Part shown: positions 33,547 through 42,280 of the stretch, piece after piece
Numbering within the stretch: the first letter of the stretch is position 1
Layout of the letters: every line of letters begins with the position of its first letter
Assembly (NCBI RefSeq): GCF_013364155.1
Contig: NZ_CP054916.1
Coordinates: 5,143,001-5,207,000, forward strand
Reading direction: 5' to 3'
DNA length: 64,000 nucleotides
Origin: Streptomyces sp. NA02950
GTDB taxonomy: Bacteria; Actinomycetota; Actinomycetes; Streptomycetales; Streptomycetaceae
Notes under the pieces: generated by a model
The model's database searches: none
Seen by the model: the letters and a program-made list of their open reading frames with translations, nothing else
What the model was told of the DNA's origin: nothing
Translations under genes and position numbers: made by a program

Positions 33547-34365
33547 TCAGGTGGGTGCGAGGGCGGCGCGGCGTACGCGCCGGCCGTAGGAGTCGGACGC
33601 GTCGAGCCGCTTGCCGATGGCGGTTCCGGTCAGTTCCGGTTCCGTGGCCAGCCAGCCGCGAGCGGTCTGCACGTGGCGAGCGAATCGGCCCGCGTCGGTG
33701 TCCTCGGCGGGCTCGTCGGACCGATCGGAACCGCGCTCGGTTCCGCCGGTTCCGCCCGCCGGTTCCGGTGTCTCGTCCGGCTCGGCCTCGGGGTGCTGCT
33801 TCGGCTGGTCAGCGTCGGTTCCGGTGCTGGTTCCGCCGTGGTTCCGCTCCAGCTCGGCGAGGGCGACGAACGGGCCGAGCACGGGCACGCTCGGGGTCGT
33901 CTCGACCGCCGCCGGAACTGGCCGGGCCTTGATCGGTTCCGGCACCGGTTCCGCCGGAACGGGCGGGACGTAGATCGGTTCCGCTACCGGTTCCGGCAGG
34001 GGTCCAGAACTGGACACCTCGCTCGGACCGCGGCCCGCCCGGAGCGCGTGCACCCGCCACAGAACCACCGGAGCGATCGCCGAGACAGCCACCACCAGCC
34101 ACGGCGACACCGCGAGCATGCCGCCCTGCATCAGGTGCGCCGCAGCGTTCGTAGCGACCATCAGTAGCACCGGAGGGAACACCTCCCGGCCCACGTCCAT
34201 GGCCCGCAGCGCGTACGCATCGATGGCGACGGGCAGGCCCGCGGCCACCAAATCGGCGTAGCCGCAGCGTTGGGCGAGGAACCATTCCCCGTGCGCGGAG
34301 ATGGCGATGCACGCGGCCATGGCGATCCAGCCGAGGAAGTCACGGTCCCCCTGGCGGTTCCTCAC
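33547..34365 (-). CDS. DUF2637-domain membrane protein
   Basis: 272 residues from GTG 34365, with GGAGGGAGG upstream. The DUF2637 region is about 1-110: DFLGWIAMAACIAISAHGEWFLAQRCGYADLVAAGLPVAIDAYALRAM, followed by VFPPVLLMVATNAAAHLM and WLVVAVSAIAPVVLWRVHALR. A Pro/Glu linker and a C-terminal HTH-like tail (ARGWLATEPELTGTAIGKRLDASDSYGRRVRRAAL) follow. DUF2637 genes are typical of actinobacterial plasmids and integrative elements, where they are grouped with spread or transfer functions; the tail suggests DNA contact. Confidence 0.85.
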   Translation of the reverse strand: MRNRQGDRDFLGWIAMAACIAISAHGEWFLAQRCGYADLVAAGLPVAIDAYALRAMDVGREVFPPVLLMVATNAAAHLMQGGMLAVSPWLVVAVSAIAPVVLWRVHALRAGRGPSEVSSSGPLPEPVAEPIYVPPVPAEPVPEPIKARPVPAAVETTPSVPVLGPFVALAELERNHGGTSTGTDADQPKQHPEAEPDETPEPAGGTGGTERGSDRSDEPAEDTDAGRFARHVQTARGWLATEPELTGTAIGKRLDASDSYGRRVRRAALAPT

Positions 34366-34745
34366 CGGCCTCCCTCCTCGCGGAGAAGTGCGGCGAGATG
34401 ACCGGCGAGCGCGTGGAGCTGGGCGCCGTGCCGGATCAGGGACTCGGCGATGCCGTGCAGCTGCGCAGGATCGGACGGGTAGAAGTCGCCGTCCAGCCCG
34501 ACGTTGACGAACGGCCGGCGGCCGGGCTCCCGCTGCTCGGTGAACGGCCGCTGCTCCAGGAAGGCGGGCATGAGGTAGACCGTGCCGCGGCTGGTGCCGA
34601 GGGTGAGGCCGGTCTCGGGGCCCTCGTGGAAGAGGTCGACGCGGTACCCACCGTCCTCGTGGCGGGCGGTGCACCAGGGCGGGCAGGTGAGGGTGACGGC
34701 GCCGTGATCGCGGGTCTGCACGGTGACCGTGCGGGGCGCGCTCAC
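34362..34745 (-). CDS. DUF6907-like protein
   Basis: 127 residues from GTG 34745, overlapping the preceding stop. VTLTCPPWCTARHEDGGYRVDLFHEGPETGLTL, then RPFVNVGLDGDFYPSDPAQLHGIAESLIRHGAQLHALAGHL. The CPPWC...H motif is shared with the larger protein encoded at 35017, so both seem to belong to one family found on actinobacterial mobile elements. Confidence 0.74.
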   Translation of the reverse strand: MSAPRTVTVQTRDHGAVTLTCPPWCTARHEDGGYRVDLFHEGPETGLTLGTSRGTVYLMPAFLEQRPFTEQREPGRRPFVNVGLDGDFYPSDPAQLHGIAESLIRHGAQLHALAGHLAALLREEGGR

Positions 34746-35020
34746 TGCTGGCCCTCGGCGTTGGTGCGCGACTGGCCAAAGGCGCGGTAGCCGGTGGGCG
34801 GGTGCTCGGCGAGGCGAGCGCGCAGGTAGTCGGCGGACCATCCGGGGTCGTCGCCGCGCTGGAGGACGCCGCGGAGGGCGATCGTCGCGTGCATGGCCCG
34901 GTTGGCCATCAGTCGGTCGTGGATCTCGGCGTCGCCAACCGTGGCCGGGGCCGGGATGTCGAGCGCTTCGAGGACGGCGCGCAGCAACTCGGCCGCGGGC
35001 TCGGGGATGTTGTGGCTCAC
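34742..35020 (-). CDS. hypothetical protein
   Basis: 92 residues from GTG 35020, overlapping both neighbours by 4 nt. Helical (NIPEPAAELLRAVLEALDIPAPATVGDAEIHDRLMANRAMHATIALRGVLQRGDDPGWSADYLRARLAEHPPTGY). No recognised family. Confidence 0.72.
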   Translation of the reverse strand: MSHNIPEPAAELLRAVLEALDIPAPATVGDAEIHDRLMANRAMHATIALRGVLQRGDDPGWSADYLRARLAEHPPTGYRAFGQSRTNAEGQQ

Positions 35021-35940
35021 TGGGCACCACCGTTCGCCTGCCAGTCGGCGCGGGCCTGGACGAGCTGGGCGTGGACGGCACGCAGCTGGTCGACGTGTGC
35101 GGCGAGCTTGTCGATGACCGCACCGAACTCGTCCGGGCCCATGGGGCCGGTCCAGAAGTCCTGGTCCCCGATCATCTGCATGTTGACGTGCGGGATGCGC
35201 TGCTCGGCCTCGTCGGCGTGGGGGATCACGGCGACGTCGGCGATGAGGACCAGGTCCTCATACGTCTCGCGGCTCTCGGTGAGGACCAGGGGCATGGCGA
35301 CGTGGTCGCTCTGGTGCCAGATGTCGGACGGGTGGATAGTGCTTTCCGTCTCCCGCTGGTGGATCTCTGTCGTGGTGCACCAGGTGGGGCAGGTCTCCGT
35401 GTGCTCGTCGCCGTCGTGCGTGCGCATCGTCCAGGTGGGCGGCGCGGCGGGCTGCGGGGCAGCGGGCGCGCCCTGCTCGATGGCAGCGAGCTGATCGGCG
35501 AGCCGATCGAATCCGCATGCCCCGTGACGCATGCGGGAAGCGAGCTGCCGGAGCCCGGCCGAGTTGGTGTCAACGTCTGAGTTGGCCGAGGCGTAGACCG
35601 CCGCGACCGTGCGCGGGGTGGGGTCGTCGTTGGTGAACAGCTCGGCGGTGATCAGGGGTTCACGGGCACCGGGCGCGGTGATCCGGACCGGGCTGCTCTC
35701 CACCCTGGCGGGGGTGTCGGCGAGGAACTGGGCGATGACCGGGAACTGCGCGTCAACGGACCGGCGCACGGTCTCCCGCTCGGCAGCCTCGGCGTTGAGC
35801 TGGCGGGAGTCGGCGAGCGCAGCCGAGCCGGTCAGAGTCGGAAACAGCCTGCGGGCGTCGGCGTCGGCGAGCAGTTCGCCGAGCGGCACGGCCGGGGCCA
35901 GAGCGGTGCAGTGCGTGGGGGTCTGTACGGTGATGCTCAT
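35017..35940 (-). CDS. DUF6907-like protein, first gene of the right-arm operon
   Basis: 307 residues from ATG 35940 with AAGGAG upstream. The N-terminal half is helical (GELLADADARRLFPTLTGSAALADSRQLNAEAAERETVRRSV). The second half has ETCPTWCTTTEIHQRETESTIHPSDIWHQ, which matches CPPWCTARH in the protein encoded at 34362, and ends PMGPDEFGAVIDKLAAHVDQLRAVHAQLVQARADWQ. Leads an operon of at least seven overlapping genes reading leftwards from near attR. Confidence 0.76.
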   Translation of the reverse strand: MSITVQTPTHCTALAPAVPLGELLADADARRLFPTLTGSAALADSRQLNAEAAERETVRRSVDAQFPVIAQFLADTPARVESSPVRITAPGAREPLITAELFTNDDPTPRTVAAVYASANSDVDTNSAGLRQLASRMRHGACGFDRLADQLAAIEQGAPAAPQPAAPPTWTMRTHDGDEHTETCPTWCTTTEIHQRETESTIHPSDIWHQSDHVAMPLVLTESRETYEDLVLIADVAVIPHADEAEQRIPHVNMQMIGDQDFWTGPMGPDEFGAVIDKLAAHVDQLRAVHAQLVQARADWQANGGAQ

Positions 35941-36144
35941 GGTGCGGACTCCTTGCTTGGAAGGGTCCGGCCGTAGGCCCCGGATCAGGTGTTTGCCCAC
36001 CTTCCGGGGCCGCCCCGTTCTCGTACACATGCCGTACATATGAGAGCGGGATAAGCCGGGATGACTCGGGATGCGTCGGGACGCGAAATCCCAGGTCAAC
36101 CGGCCTGTGAGGGTCTTTCCGCTGGTAGCTCAGCCACCCCTGAC

Positions 36145-36192
36145 GCTCTTGTAAAGCGAAGGTCGTCGGTTCGAACCCGACAGTCGGCTCTG
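36145..36192 (+). repeat. attR (48-bp direct repeat with 20920-20967)
   Basis: Identical to the tRNA-Thr 3' half and 3 nt beyond. The sequence upstream of it does not form a complete tRNA. It is also the left junction of the older remnant that follows. Confidence 0.92.
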
Positions 36193-36208
36193 TGTCTGAG
36201 CAGGGACG

Positions 36209-36240
36209 AAGCCCCGGACGATCTTTCGTCCGGGGCTTTT
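36209..36240 (+). terminator. Rho-independent terminator with T tract after attR
   Basis: AAGCCCCGGACG (36209-36220) pairs with CGTCCGGGGCTT (36227-36238), followed by TT. Probably the original terminator of tRNA-Thr, displaced 15 kb by the integration. Confidence 0.85.
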
Positions 36241-36257
36241 GACATCTACAAGTGACA

Positions 36258-37163
36258 TCAACGCGAGAGAGAGCTGCCGCCCTGGGGTGGTGAGCGGCAA
36301 GGCCACAAGGCGACCGATGAGACGAGCGCGTTGGGCGCGGGGGCGACGGCCAGACGGAGCCGGTGCCAGCGCAGCGCGGCCAGGCAGATCAGGGGGAGGG
36401 GCACCGGCCGGATCTTCCCCGTCTTGGTGGTGTCCTGGTACAGCTCACCGCCGATGCGCTGCACCTGGTTCCCAACACGGATCACCCGCTTGTCCAGGTC
36501 CACGTCAGACCACCGCAGCCCCAGCACCTCCCCGCGCCGCAGCCCCATCGCGATAGCGAGCACGAAGGCCGCGTACAGCGGGTCGCGGCGCGCCTTTTCC
36601 AGGAACCGCAGTGTCTCGTCCAGAGACCACGGTGTTGTCTCGCGGCTGTTCACCTTCGGGGCCTCCACGAGGGACGCGACGTTGCGGGTGACGAGTTCTT
36701 CACGACAGGCGGCGGTGAGGGCGGTACGCAGCACGCGGTGAGCTTCCTTGGCCGTGGCGGCCGTCGTCTTGCGCGCCAGTTCGGCGAGGAACGTCCGGAG
36801 GTGTCGAACACTGAGGGACTCCAGCCGTTTGGCCCCGAGCATGGGCAGCAGGTACAGCCGTATATGCATCGCGTACTTGCTGTACGTGGTCCGCTTCCGG
36901 TTCGGCCTAATCACGTTGTCCAGCCAGTACGGCAGCCATTCGGAGAGCTTGGCGGAACGGGTCGGCACGGGGATGCCGCCGTCGCCCTTGGCCAGCAGCT
37001 CCCGGCGCTTGTTGTCGCACTCGGTCCAGGTCTTGCCGTACGCGAACTTCCGGGCACGGGTGCCGTCCGGCTGGAGCACGTACACCGCGCACTGGTACCG
37101 GCCGTCCTTGCGCTTAGTGATCGTGCCAGCGCCATTGGGATTGCGCTTGCGCTGCGTAGACAT
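36258..37163 (-). pseudogene. int: integrase, C-terminally truncated
   Basis: 301 residues from ATG 37163, normal length being near 400. The Arm-binding start (NPNGAGTITKRKDGRYQCAVYVLQPDGTRARKFAYG), core-binding domain and first catalytic Arg (GLRRGEVLGLRWSDV) are intact. After APNALVSS the sequence turns into an unrelated tail (VALWPCRSPPQGGSSLSR). The His-x-x-Arg and Tyr motifs are gone, so it cannot recombine. Overlaps the xis stop. Confidence 0.88.
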
Positions 37164-37345
37164 CAGGCGGCCGCCTCCAGTTCGTTGGCGATGTAGTCGC
37201 GGACGGCCCGAGCCGGGATGCGGCGGCAGCGGCCGATGGTGAGTGAGGGCAGGCGGCGGGAACGGATGAGGTCGTAGACGGTGGAGCGGCCGAGTCGCAG
37301 CCGAGCCATCACTTCGCGCACGGTCAACAGCTCGTCTTCATGCAT
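37163..37345 (-). CDS. xis: excisionase (HTH_17 family)
   Basis: 60 residues from ATG 37345 with AAGGAGA upstream. LLTVREVMARLRLGRSTVYDLIRSRRLPSLTIGRCRRIPARAVRDYIANELEAAA is a full MerR-like excisionase domain. Stop overlaps the int start (ATGA), start lies inside the rep end, the typical rep-xis-int array. Confidence 0.9.
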   Translation of the reverse strand: MHEDELLTVREVMARLRLGRSTVYDLIRSRRLPSLTIGRCRRIPARAVRDYIANELEAAA

Positions 37346-38698
37346 GTGTTGGATCTCCTTCCGTTCCGGGGGCGGGGGTGATGGTGGCGGTGAGCCATTC
37401 CTCGGCGGCGGTGAGGCCGGTTCCTGCGTAGACCCAGTGGGCGAGGACGAGAGTGGTCTCCTCGTTCTCCAGCTCGGTGGCTGCTTGGGCACGTCGCCAA
37501 GTGGCGCGGGCGTCGCGGAGGGCGCCGAGGGTGGTGGAGTAGCGACGGGACTTGGTTGAGAAGTGGCCCCGGAAGCCGAGCATGTGAGCCCAGGCACGGA
37601 GCCGGAGGTGTTCCAGGTCCTTGCGGGCGCCGAGGGCCCAGGCGGTGCGGATGAGGCGGCGGGCGTGGTCGGTGATGTCGAGCTGGGCGATCTCGGCGAT
37701 GAGCCGTATCGGCCTGTCCAGGGCACCGGTGGCGGTCTCGGCGCCCTTGGTCGCGTACTTGGCGATGTACGCGGCAACGGCCCGATCGGTCAGCTCCTGG
37801 CCACCGTTGAAGTCGGCGCCCCGGATGGGTCGTACGTCGAGCTGGTCCCCGAAGGCGAAGGTGTGGGCCCGGCCATCGATGACCGGGCCAGTGATCTGTG
37901 CCCTGGTCGTGGTGTCGGTCGCGGCGGCGCGGATCGCGTCGGTCAGCAACTCGGCCGTGGCCCAGGCCGGGGGCGGGGTGCCGCCGCCGTCGGGACCGTC
38001 GAGGCGGATCACGGCGTGGAAGTGGACGGCACCGCGCTTCTGGTACTCGGCGACCTTGGCGAAGGACAGCCGAGCGTGGTCACGGAACGTGCGTTGGGTG
38101 AGCCCGACCCGCTTGGCGACCTCCCGCCGCAGGTAGATCGAGAACCGCCGCCACAGCAGCCCCGCGTGGGCGTTCCAGAGAACCGCGGCTTCGTAGTCGT
38201 AGGTGGCTGGGTTGAGCGGGGTGCCGACCTCATCGTCTTCCTGGTCGTGGCGTGTGCCGCAGCGGCATGGGCGGTGGGTACCGGCGGGGCCGGTGGGGCG
38301 GTTGTGGACGGGGCCGAAGCTGGGCGCGGTGAAGGTGGCGAAGACGCGCGGTGCGTGGCGACGCCTTCCGGGGTGCCTTTGCCGCCGCGTAGTCCGGCGG
38401 TGATCAGGTGGAAGGTGTCGCGGCGGTAGGTCTCGGCGCAGGCCGGGCAGCGGGTGATGCGGCGGTTGTTGCAGCGGACCAGCAGATGCCCGGCGGGCAG
38501 CTCGGCGGAGTCCAGGTGACGGAGGACGCGGCCGATCTCGCCGGTTTCCCGGTTCACCTCGTGCTCGGTGCGGTGGCCGTCGAGGCGGATGGGGTGGGTG
38601 CAGCCGCCGAGTCCGGAGAGTTGGCGGAGCAGGGCTGGCAGGTTGCCGAGCGCCGCCAGGTTGCCGAGCTGGGACAGCGGTGGCGGGGTGGTGCGGGT
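37338..38698 (-). pseudogene. rep: replication initiator (RepSA-like), frameshifted
   Basis: The N-terminal part (NLAALGNLPALLRQLSGLGG..., then CNNRRITRCPACAETYRRDTFHLITAGLRGGKGTPEGVATH) is in one frame and the rest (RVFATFTAPSFGPVHNRP..., then YQKRGAVHFHAVIRLDG with the HUH-type motif HFHAV) in another. The shift at about 38350 fits loss of one base. No start codon is evident at the beginning. The C-terminus ends ...TAAEEWLTATITPAPGTEGDPTHA. Initiates rolling-circle replication in intact relatives. Confidence 0.82.
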
Positions 38699-38803
38699 GA
38701 TGATGGGGACACCTCTTTCGGCTGTGGTCGGGAGGGGTTGGGCTGCCGGGGCGGCGGATGCTTGGCGGTATCGAGGCCGCCCCGGCAGTCGTGCTCGTGT
38801 GGG

Positions 38804-39046
38804 TCAGCGGCGGCGCTGGCTGGTGAGCAGCGAGCGCATGACGACGGCGGCCACGGTGACGGAGATGGCCGTGACGGCGACGGCGGCCAGGAGCGCGGTC
38901 AGGACGATGCCGACCGTGACCACGGCCCCGACGGTTCCGGCGTTGAGCCCGAGCAGCGGTGTCCGGGGAGCGGGCGCGGGGGTGTTCTGGCACGCGCAGG
39001 CCGGGGCGTGGTGGTGCTGGGCCGCCGGGGCAGTCGGGCCGGGCAC
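38804..39046 (-). CDS. spdD: SpdD-like mobile element transfer protein
   Basis: 80 residues from GTG 39046; the true start may be upstream and lost at the deletion junction. A Pro/His/Cys-rich start (PAAQHHHAPACACQ) and one long hydrophobic stretch (VGAVVTVGIVLTALLAAVAVTAISVTVAAVVMRSLL) are typical of SpdD. These proteins help spread elements between mycelial compartments. Confidence 0.76.
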   Translation of the reverse strand: MPGPTAPAAQHHHAPACACQNTPAPAPRTPLLGLNAGTVGAVVTVGIVLTALLAAVAVTAISVTVAAVVMRSLLTSQRRR

Positions 39047-39081
39047 GTGGACGGTGGGCAGCGTGGGGGCCTCGGGGTACG

Positions 39082-39864
39082 ATGCACGAGGCCCGATTAC
39101 ACGGCATCCGATCGGTCAAGATCTTCGCCGAGTCCACCCGACGCGGCGCCACAGGCGAGATCTCGCTCATGCCCGACGCACTCATGGCCCAGGCCGTCCG
39201 CGCCGCGAAGGACGCGGAACCCGACCTCGCAGTCATGACGGAGACGTGCCTCTGCTCATACACCGACTCCGGACTCTGCTACCTCACCGACGTACACGGC
39301 CGCCCGGACATCCCCGCCACGGTCGACGTCACCGCCCGGCAGGCCGTCGCACACGCAGCGGCAGGCGCCGACATCGTGGGTCCGGCCTCCATGGTGCTCG
39401 GCACCACGCAAGGCGCCCGCACCGCGCTGAACGATCAGGGGCACGGCAACGTCTCCGTCATGCCGCACGTGATCTTCTGGAGCAGCCTGTACGACGGCTT
39501 CCGACGCACCATGGGCGCCACCCCCAAGGCAGGCGTCGACCGCGAGTTCCAGATCAATCCGGGCAAGCCCGAGCAGTTCATCGACGCGGCCCTCCAGCTC
39601 GTCCAAGAAGGCGCCGACATGCTCCTGCTGGAGCCCGCCATGTTCACCGTCGACGTGCTGACCCGCCTGAAGCAGCACACCCGGGCGCCGCTCTTCCCGT
39701 TCTCGGTGTCCGGCGAGTACACCGCGCTCACGTCCCTCGACGCCAGGACCGGCCGACGAGACGTGCGCAGGCTCATCGAACTCTTCACCATGCTGAAGCG
39801 AGCCGGAGCCGACGCCAGCGTCACGTACGCGGCGCTGGACATCGCCCGGCAGCTCAGCGGCTAA
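39082..39864 (+). pseudogene. HemB-like (5-aminolevulinate dehydratase) 5'-truncated fragment
   Basis: 260 residues in frame from ATG 39082; full HemB is about 330, and the first 80-90 are missing at the element junction. Recognisable: VMTETCLCSYTDSGLCYLTDVHGRPD, AGADIVGPASMVLG and FPFSVSGEYTALTSL. The two Schiff-base lysines of HemB are not present: the regions read NVSVMPHVIFWSSLYD and MLLLEPAMFTVD where HemB has a Lys in each. So it derives from a divergent paralogue, probably not a haem enzyme. Stop overlaps the convergent HemC-like stop. Confidence 0.75.
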
Positions 39865-40520
39865 ACCGCAGCCTCGGCCCGTATGTCGCCGAGGATAGAA
39901 CGCGCGTCCTGGCCGATCAGCTCTCCGGCCAGGGCCTCCCCGAGCTTCTCCGGATCGCCAAACGGCCCAGAAAGCGAGCCGGAAACCTGACGGATCCCAT
40001 CGAGCGACGTCACCTGCGCATAAAGCGAAAGCGATCCATCCGAGCGGACCTCCGCATATGCCCCCACGGGCACGCTGCATCCGCCGTGCAACTCGGCTAG
40101 CAATGCACGCTCAGCCCGCACTTGAGCGTCAACCGCGAGATCTCCCGACGTGGAAAGGATGTCCTGAATCGCCGTGCTGTCCTCACGCACCTGAATACCA
40201 AGCGCTCCTTGCCCCGGCGACGGCGGGAAGAGATCGATTGGCAGAATCTCGCCGATAGCATCATCCAGCCCGAGACGGCGAAGCCCCGCGACCGCCAGAA
40301 CCACAGCGTCAAGCCCCATTGTCTCGATCTTCTTCAGCCGTGGCGGGACATTACCCCGAATCGGTACGACCTCAATATCAGGTCGCACCGCCAGCAGCTG
40401 GGCGATACGCCGCGGAGCCCCCGTCCCCACCCGCGCACCCTTGGGCAACCCGGTCAGCGTGGACCCACACAGGGCATCGCGCGCATCTTCCCGGCCCGGT
40501 GGAGGCACCAGAACAAGCCC
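39861..40520 (-). pseudogene. HemC-like (porphobilinogen deaminase) 5'-truncated fragment
   Basis: About 220 residues. KGARVGTGAPRRIAQLLAVRPDIEVVPIRGNVPPRLKKIE, IDLFPPSPGQGALGIQVRED and RAERALLAELHGGCSVPVGAYAE are HemC landmarks; the Cys that carries the dipyrromethane cofactor is kept (GGCSVPVGA). The first ~90 residues, including the start, are missing and the upstream frame is noise. Convergent with the HemB-like fragment with overlapping stops. Confidence 0.76.
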
Positions 40521-40867
40521 CGGCGGATCTTCGGCGCCGGCCTGGCGCGCCATTCCACACCGTGGCATCCGCGTAGAAGGGAAGGGACGGCGAGAGCTGA
40601 GGAAGAACATGAAGTTGCCTCGGACGCAGCACCGGGTGAGAGAAGGCCACCAAGCCGACGATCCACCACAGGTAGGACCGAGGCAGCCGCCCCTGGCATT
40701 GCGGGTACTTCTCGTCACTCTGTGCGGACAGAACGTCACAAGCTGCCGCAGAAGACTCTGCAGGCTCATCGCTCATACCAAGGCAGTGAAGTTACGGCTC
40801 GGGAGGATGTGTCCAGGGTTTTTGAGCTGTGGATTTGCCGCCTCGCCGCGCTGCTCATCCTGGCGCG
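40521..40867. other. unassigned stretch between decayed genes
   Basis: Open frames exist but show no protein family and their start sites are poor. Likely degraded DNA between the HemC-like and MFS remnants. Confidence 0.4.
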
Positions 40868-41478
40868 TTCTTCGGCTTCCAGTTCATCGTCACGCTCTAC
40901 CTGCAGGAGCTGCGCGGCTGGTCGTCCCTGCAGGCCGCTATCGCGCTGATCGTCATGGGCTGCGACGCCGTGCTGGCGCCCACCCTCACCCCGCGCCCGG
41001 TGAATCGCTACGGCAACAGTCGGTGATCTTCATCGGCTTCCTGCTGGCGATCGTGGCCTACGGGCTCTTCCTGCCGGTCGAAATGGGCTGGTCAACGCGG
41101 CGAGGTTCCCGAGCCCGATCATCGCAGGCACCGCCTTCGCTCTCGCCTACGGCCCGCTCACCATCGCGGCGACCGACAGCGTGGCCAAGGAGGAGCAGGG
41201 CCTGGCCGGCGGGCTGCTGTACACGTTCACCCAGTTCGGCTCGGCGGTCGGGATCTCAGCGGTGACCGCAGTGTACGGGATCGCCGCGGCCGGCGCCGAT
41301 GGCTCCTCGGCCGACGCCGATGGACGCATACCGCACCGCGCTCGTCGTCCCGGTGGTCATGGTGCTGCTGGGGGCGGCGGTCTCCGCCTTCGGCCTGCGC
41401 AACGCCAGGCTCCCCGGCCAGCGGAAGGGCGCGGCGCCCGCGGCCCGCGACGAGGTCAGCGACGGTGTTCCGGGGTGA
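40868..41478 (+). pseudogene. MFS transporter, multiply frameshifted C-terminal half
   Basis: Pieces in all three frames line up as one transporter: FFGFQFIVTLYLQELRGWSSLQAAIALIV, then SVIFIGFLLAIVAYGLFLPVE, then AFALAYGPLTIAATDSVAKEEQGLAGGLLYTFTQFGSAVGISAVTAVYG, then MDAYRTALVVPVVMVLLGAAVSAFGLRNARLPG with a stop at 41478. At least three shifts. Faces the tetR-type gene, a usual repressor-pump pairing. Confidence 0.8.
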
Positions 41479-41566
41479 GCGCCCCCGTTCCTGATCCGCT
41501 TGCGCACCGGATCGCGTCCTGGAAGACGCGGTGGGCAGGGCCGAGGGCTGAGGTCCGTGCCGGATC

Positions 41567-42220
41567 TCACCCGATCGCACCGCGGAGGATGGTGTCGACG
41601 GTGCGGTGGGCGAAGACCGTCAGTTCTTCCGGATCCTGCTGTCCGAAAGTGGAGGCCCAAAGAGCGAAGCGGCCGAAGAGGGCCGACCAGAGGGTGGTGG
41701 CTGCGTGTTCGACGCCATCGGGCCAGCGCCGGCCTTCGTTCTCGCAGGCATGGAGGGCGGCGAGCCACTGCTGCCACAGAGCGCGAGCGGGATGGGCATC
41801 GCGCGGTATCCCGAAGGAGGTGGCGTCGTAGCCGAACATGAGGCGGTAAACGCCACGTTGGGTGCGGGCGAAGGTGCAGTAGGCGTCGGCCTGAGCGTGC
41901 AGCCGCTCGCGGGCATCGGCTCCGCAGTCGACCGCTTCGGCGTCGGCGTCGCGCATGGCAGCGACGAGACGCTCGTAGCCGTCTTCGGTGACCGCGCGGG
42001 CCAGCTCGTCCTTGTCGGCGAAGTGCAGATACATGCTCTGGGCGGCGATGCCGACTTCTCGCGCGACCTCGCGGAGGGAGACGGGAAGGGTGTCGTTCGC
42101 CACCTTCTCGTCGAGCAGGCGGCCGACGGCCGCGACGATGTCCTGGCGCAGCCGCTTGCCCTGGCCTCGGGCGTTGCGCCTGCGTACGGTGGCGGATGGC
42201 TGGTCGTTCACCTTTCTCAT
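41567..42220 (-). CDS. TetR-family regulator
   Basis: 217 residues from ATG 42220. HTH about 15-65: QGKRLRQDIVAAVGRLLDEK...VSLREVAREVGIAAQSMYLHFADKDELARAVTEDGYERLV. The C-terminal ligand domain (YCTFARTQRGVYRLMFGYDATSFGIPRDAHPARALWQQW) is TetR_C-like. Its likely target pump is the MFS pseudogene next to it, or the P450 operon just upstream on the same strand, 60 bp away. Confidence 0.9.
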   Translation of the reverse strand: MRKVNDQPSATVRRRNARGQGKRLRQDIVAAVGRLLDEKVANDTLPVSLREVAREVGIAAQSMYLHFADKDELARAVTEDGYERLVAAMRDADAEAVDCGADARERLHAQADAYCTFARTQRGVYRLMFGYDATSFGIPRDAHPARALWQQWLAALHACENEGRRWPDGVEHAATTLWSALFGRFALWASTFGQQDPEELTVFAHRTVDTILRGAIG

Positions 42221-42280
42221 TGTGGTCCATGAGTCGCTTCGGGGAGGTTGGCCGGGCCCGGCCAACCTCCCCGAAGGGGG

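Larger units (their letters stand above)
20968..36192. mobile_element. 15.2-kb integrated element at tRNA-Thr, phage-satellite-like
   Basis: Bounded by perfect 48-bp repeats. Gene order: int and XRE repressor (minus), then a divergent early set with excisionase-like, primase-polymerase and helicase genes, two hypothetical genes, a P27 terminase small subunit, two hypothetical genes and a major capsid gene. These are followed by an XRE-TPR regulator, small genes and a non-coding repeat array; the right arm is a minus-strand operon of small proteins. There are no genes for large terminase, portal, protease, tail, lysis or a TraB ATPase. The replication-plus-TerS-plus-capsid set resembles capsid-carrying phage satellites, although loss from a prophage is possible. 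Confidence 0.85.
36193..39080. mobile_element. remnant of a second pSAM2-like integrative element
   Basis: Minus-strand order spdD, rep, xis, int, with int next to the same tRNA att sequence, the usual layout of pSAM2-type elements. int has lost its C-terminus, rep is frameshifted, and there is no TraB gene. The right end breaks off abruptly at about 39080 in a HemB-like fragment. It probably used the same tRNA-Thr site before the complete element arrived. Confidence 0.78.

Noticed and set aside
36121-36192. A second tRNA-Thr gene at attR
   Set aside because: Only the 3' half matches; the 5' half does not form an acceptor stem or a proper D arm.
20968-36192. Complete prophage or conjugative AICE
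   Set aside because: Portal, large terminase, protease, tail and lysis genes are absent, and so is a TraB/FtsK ATPase.
39861-40769. A complete housekeeping hemC
   Set aside because: The first third of the protein is missing and the upstream frame is unrelated.
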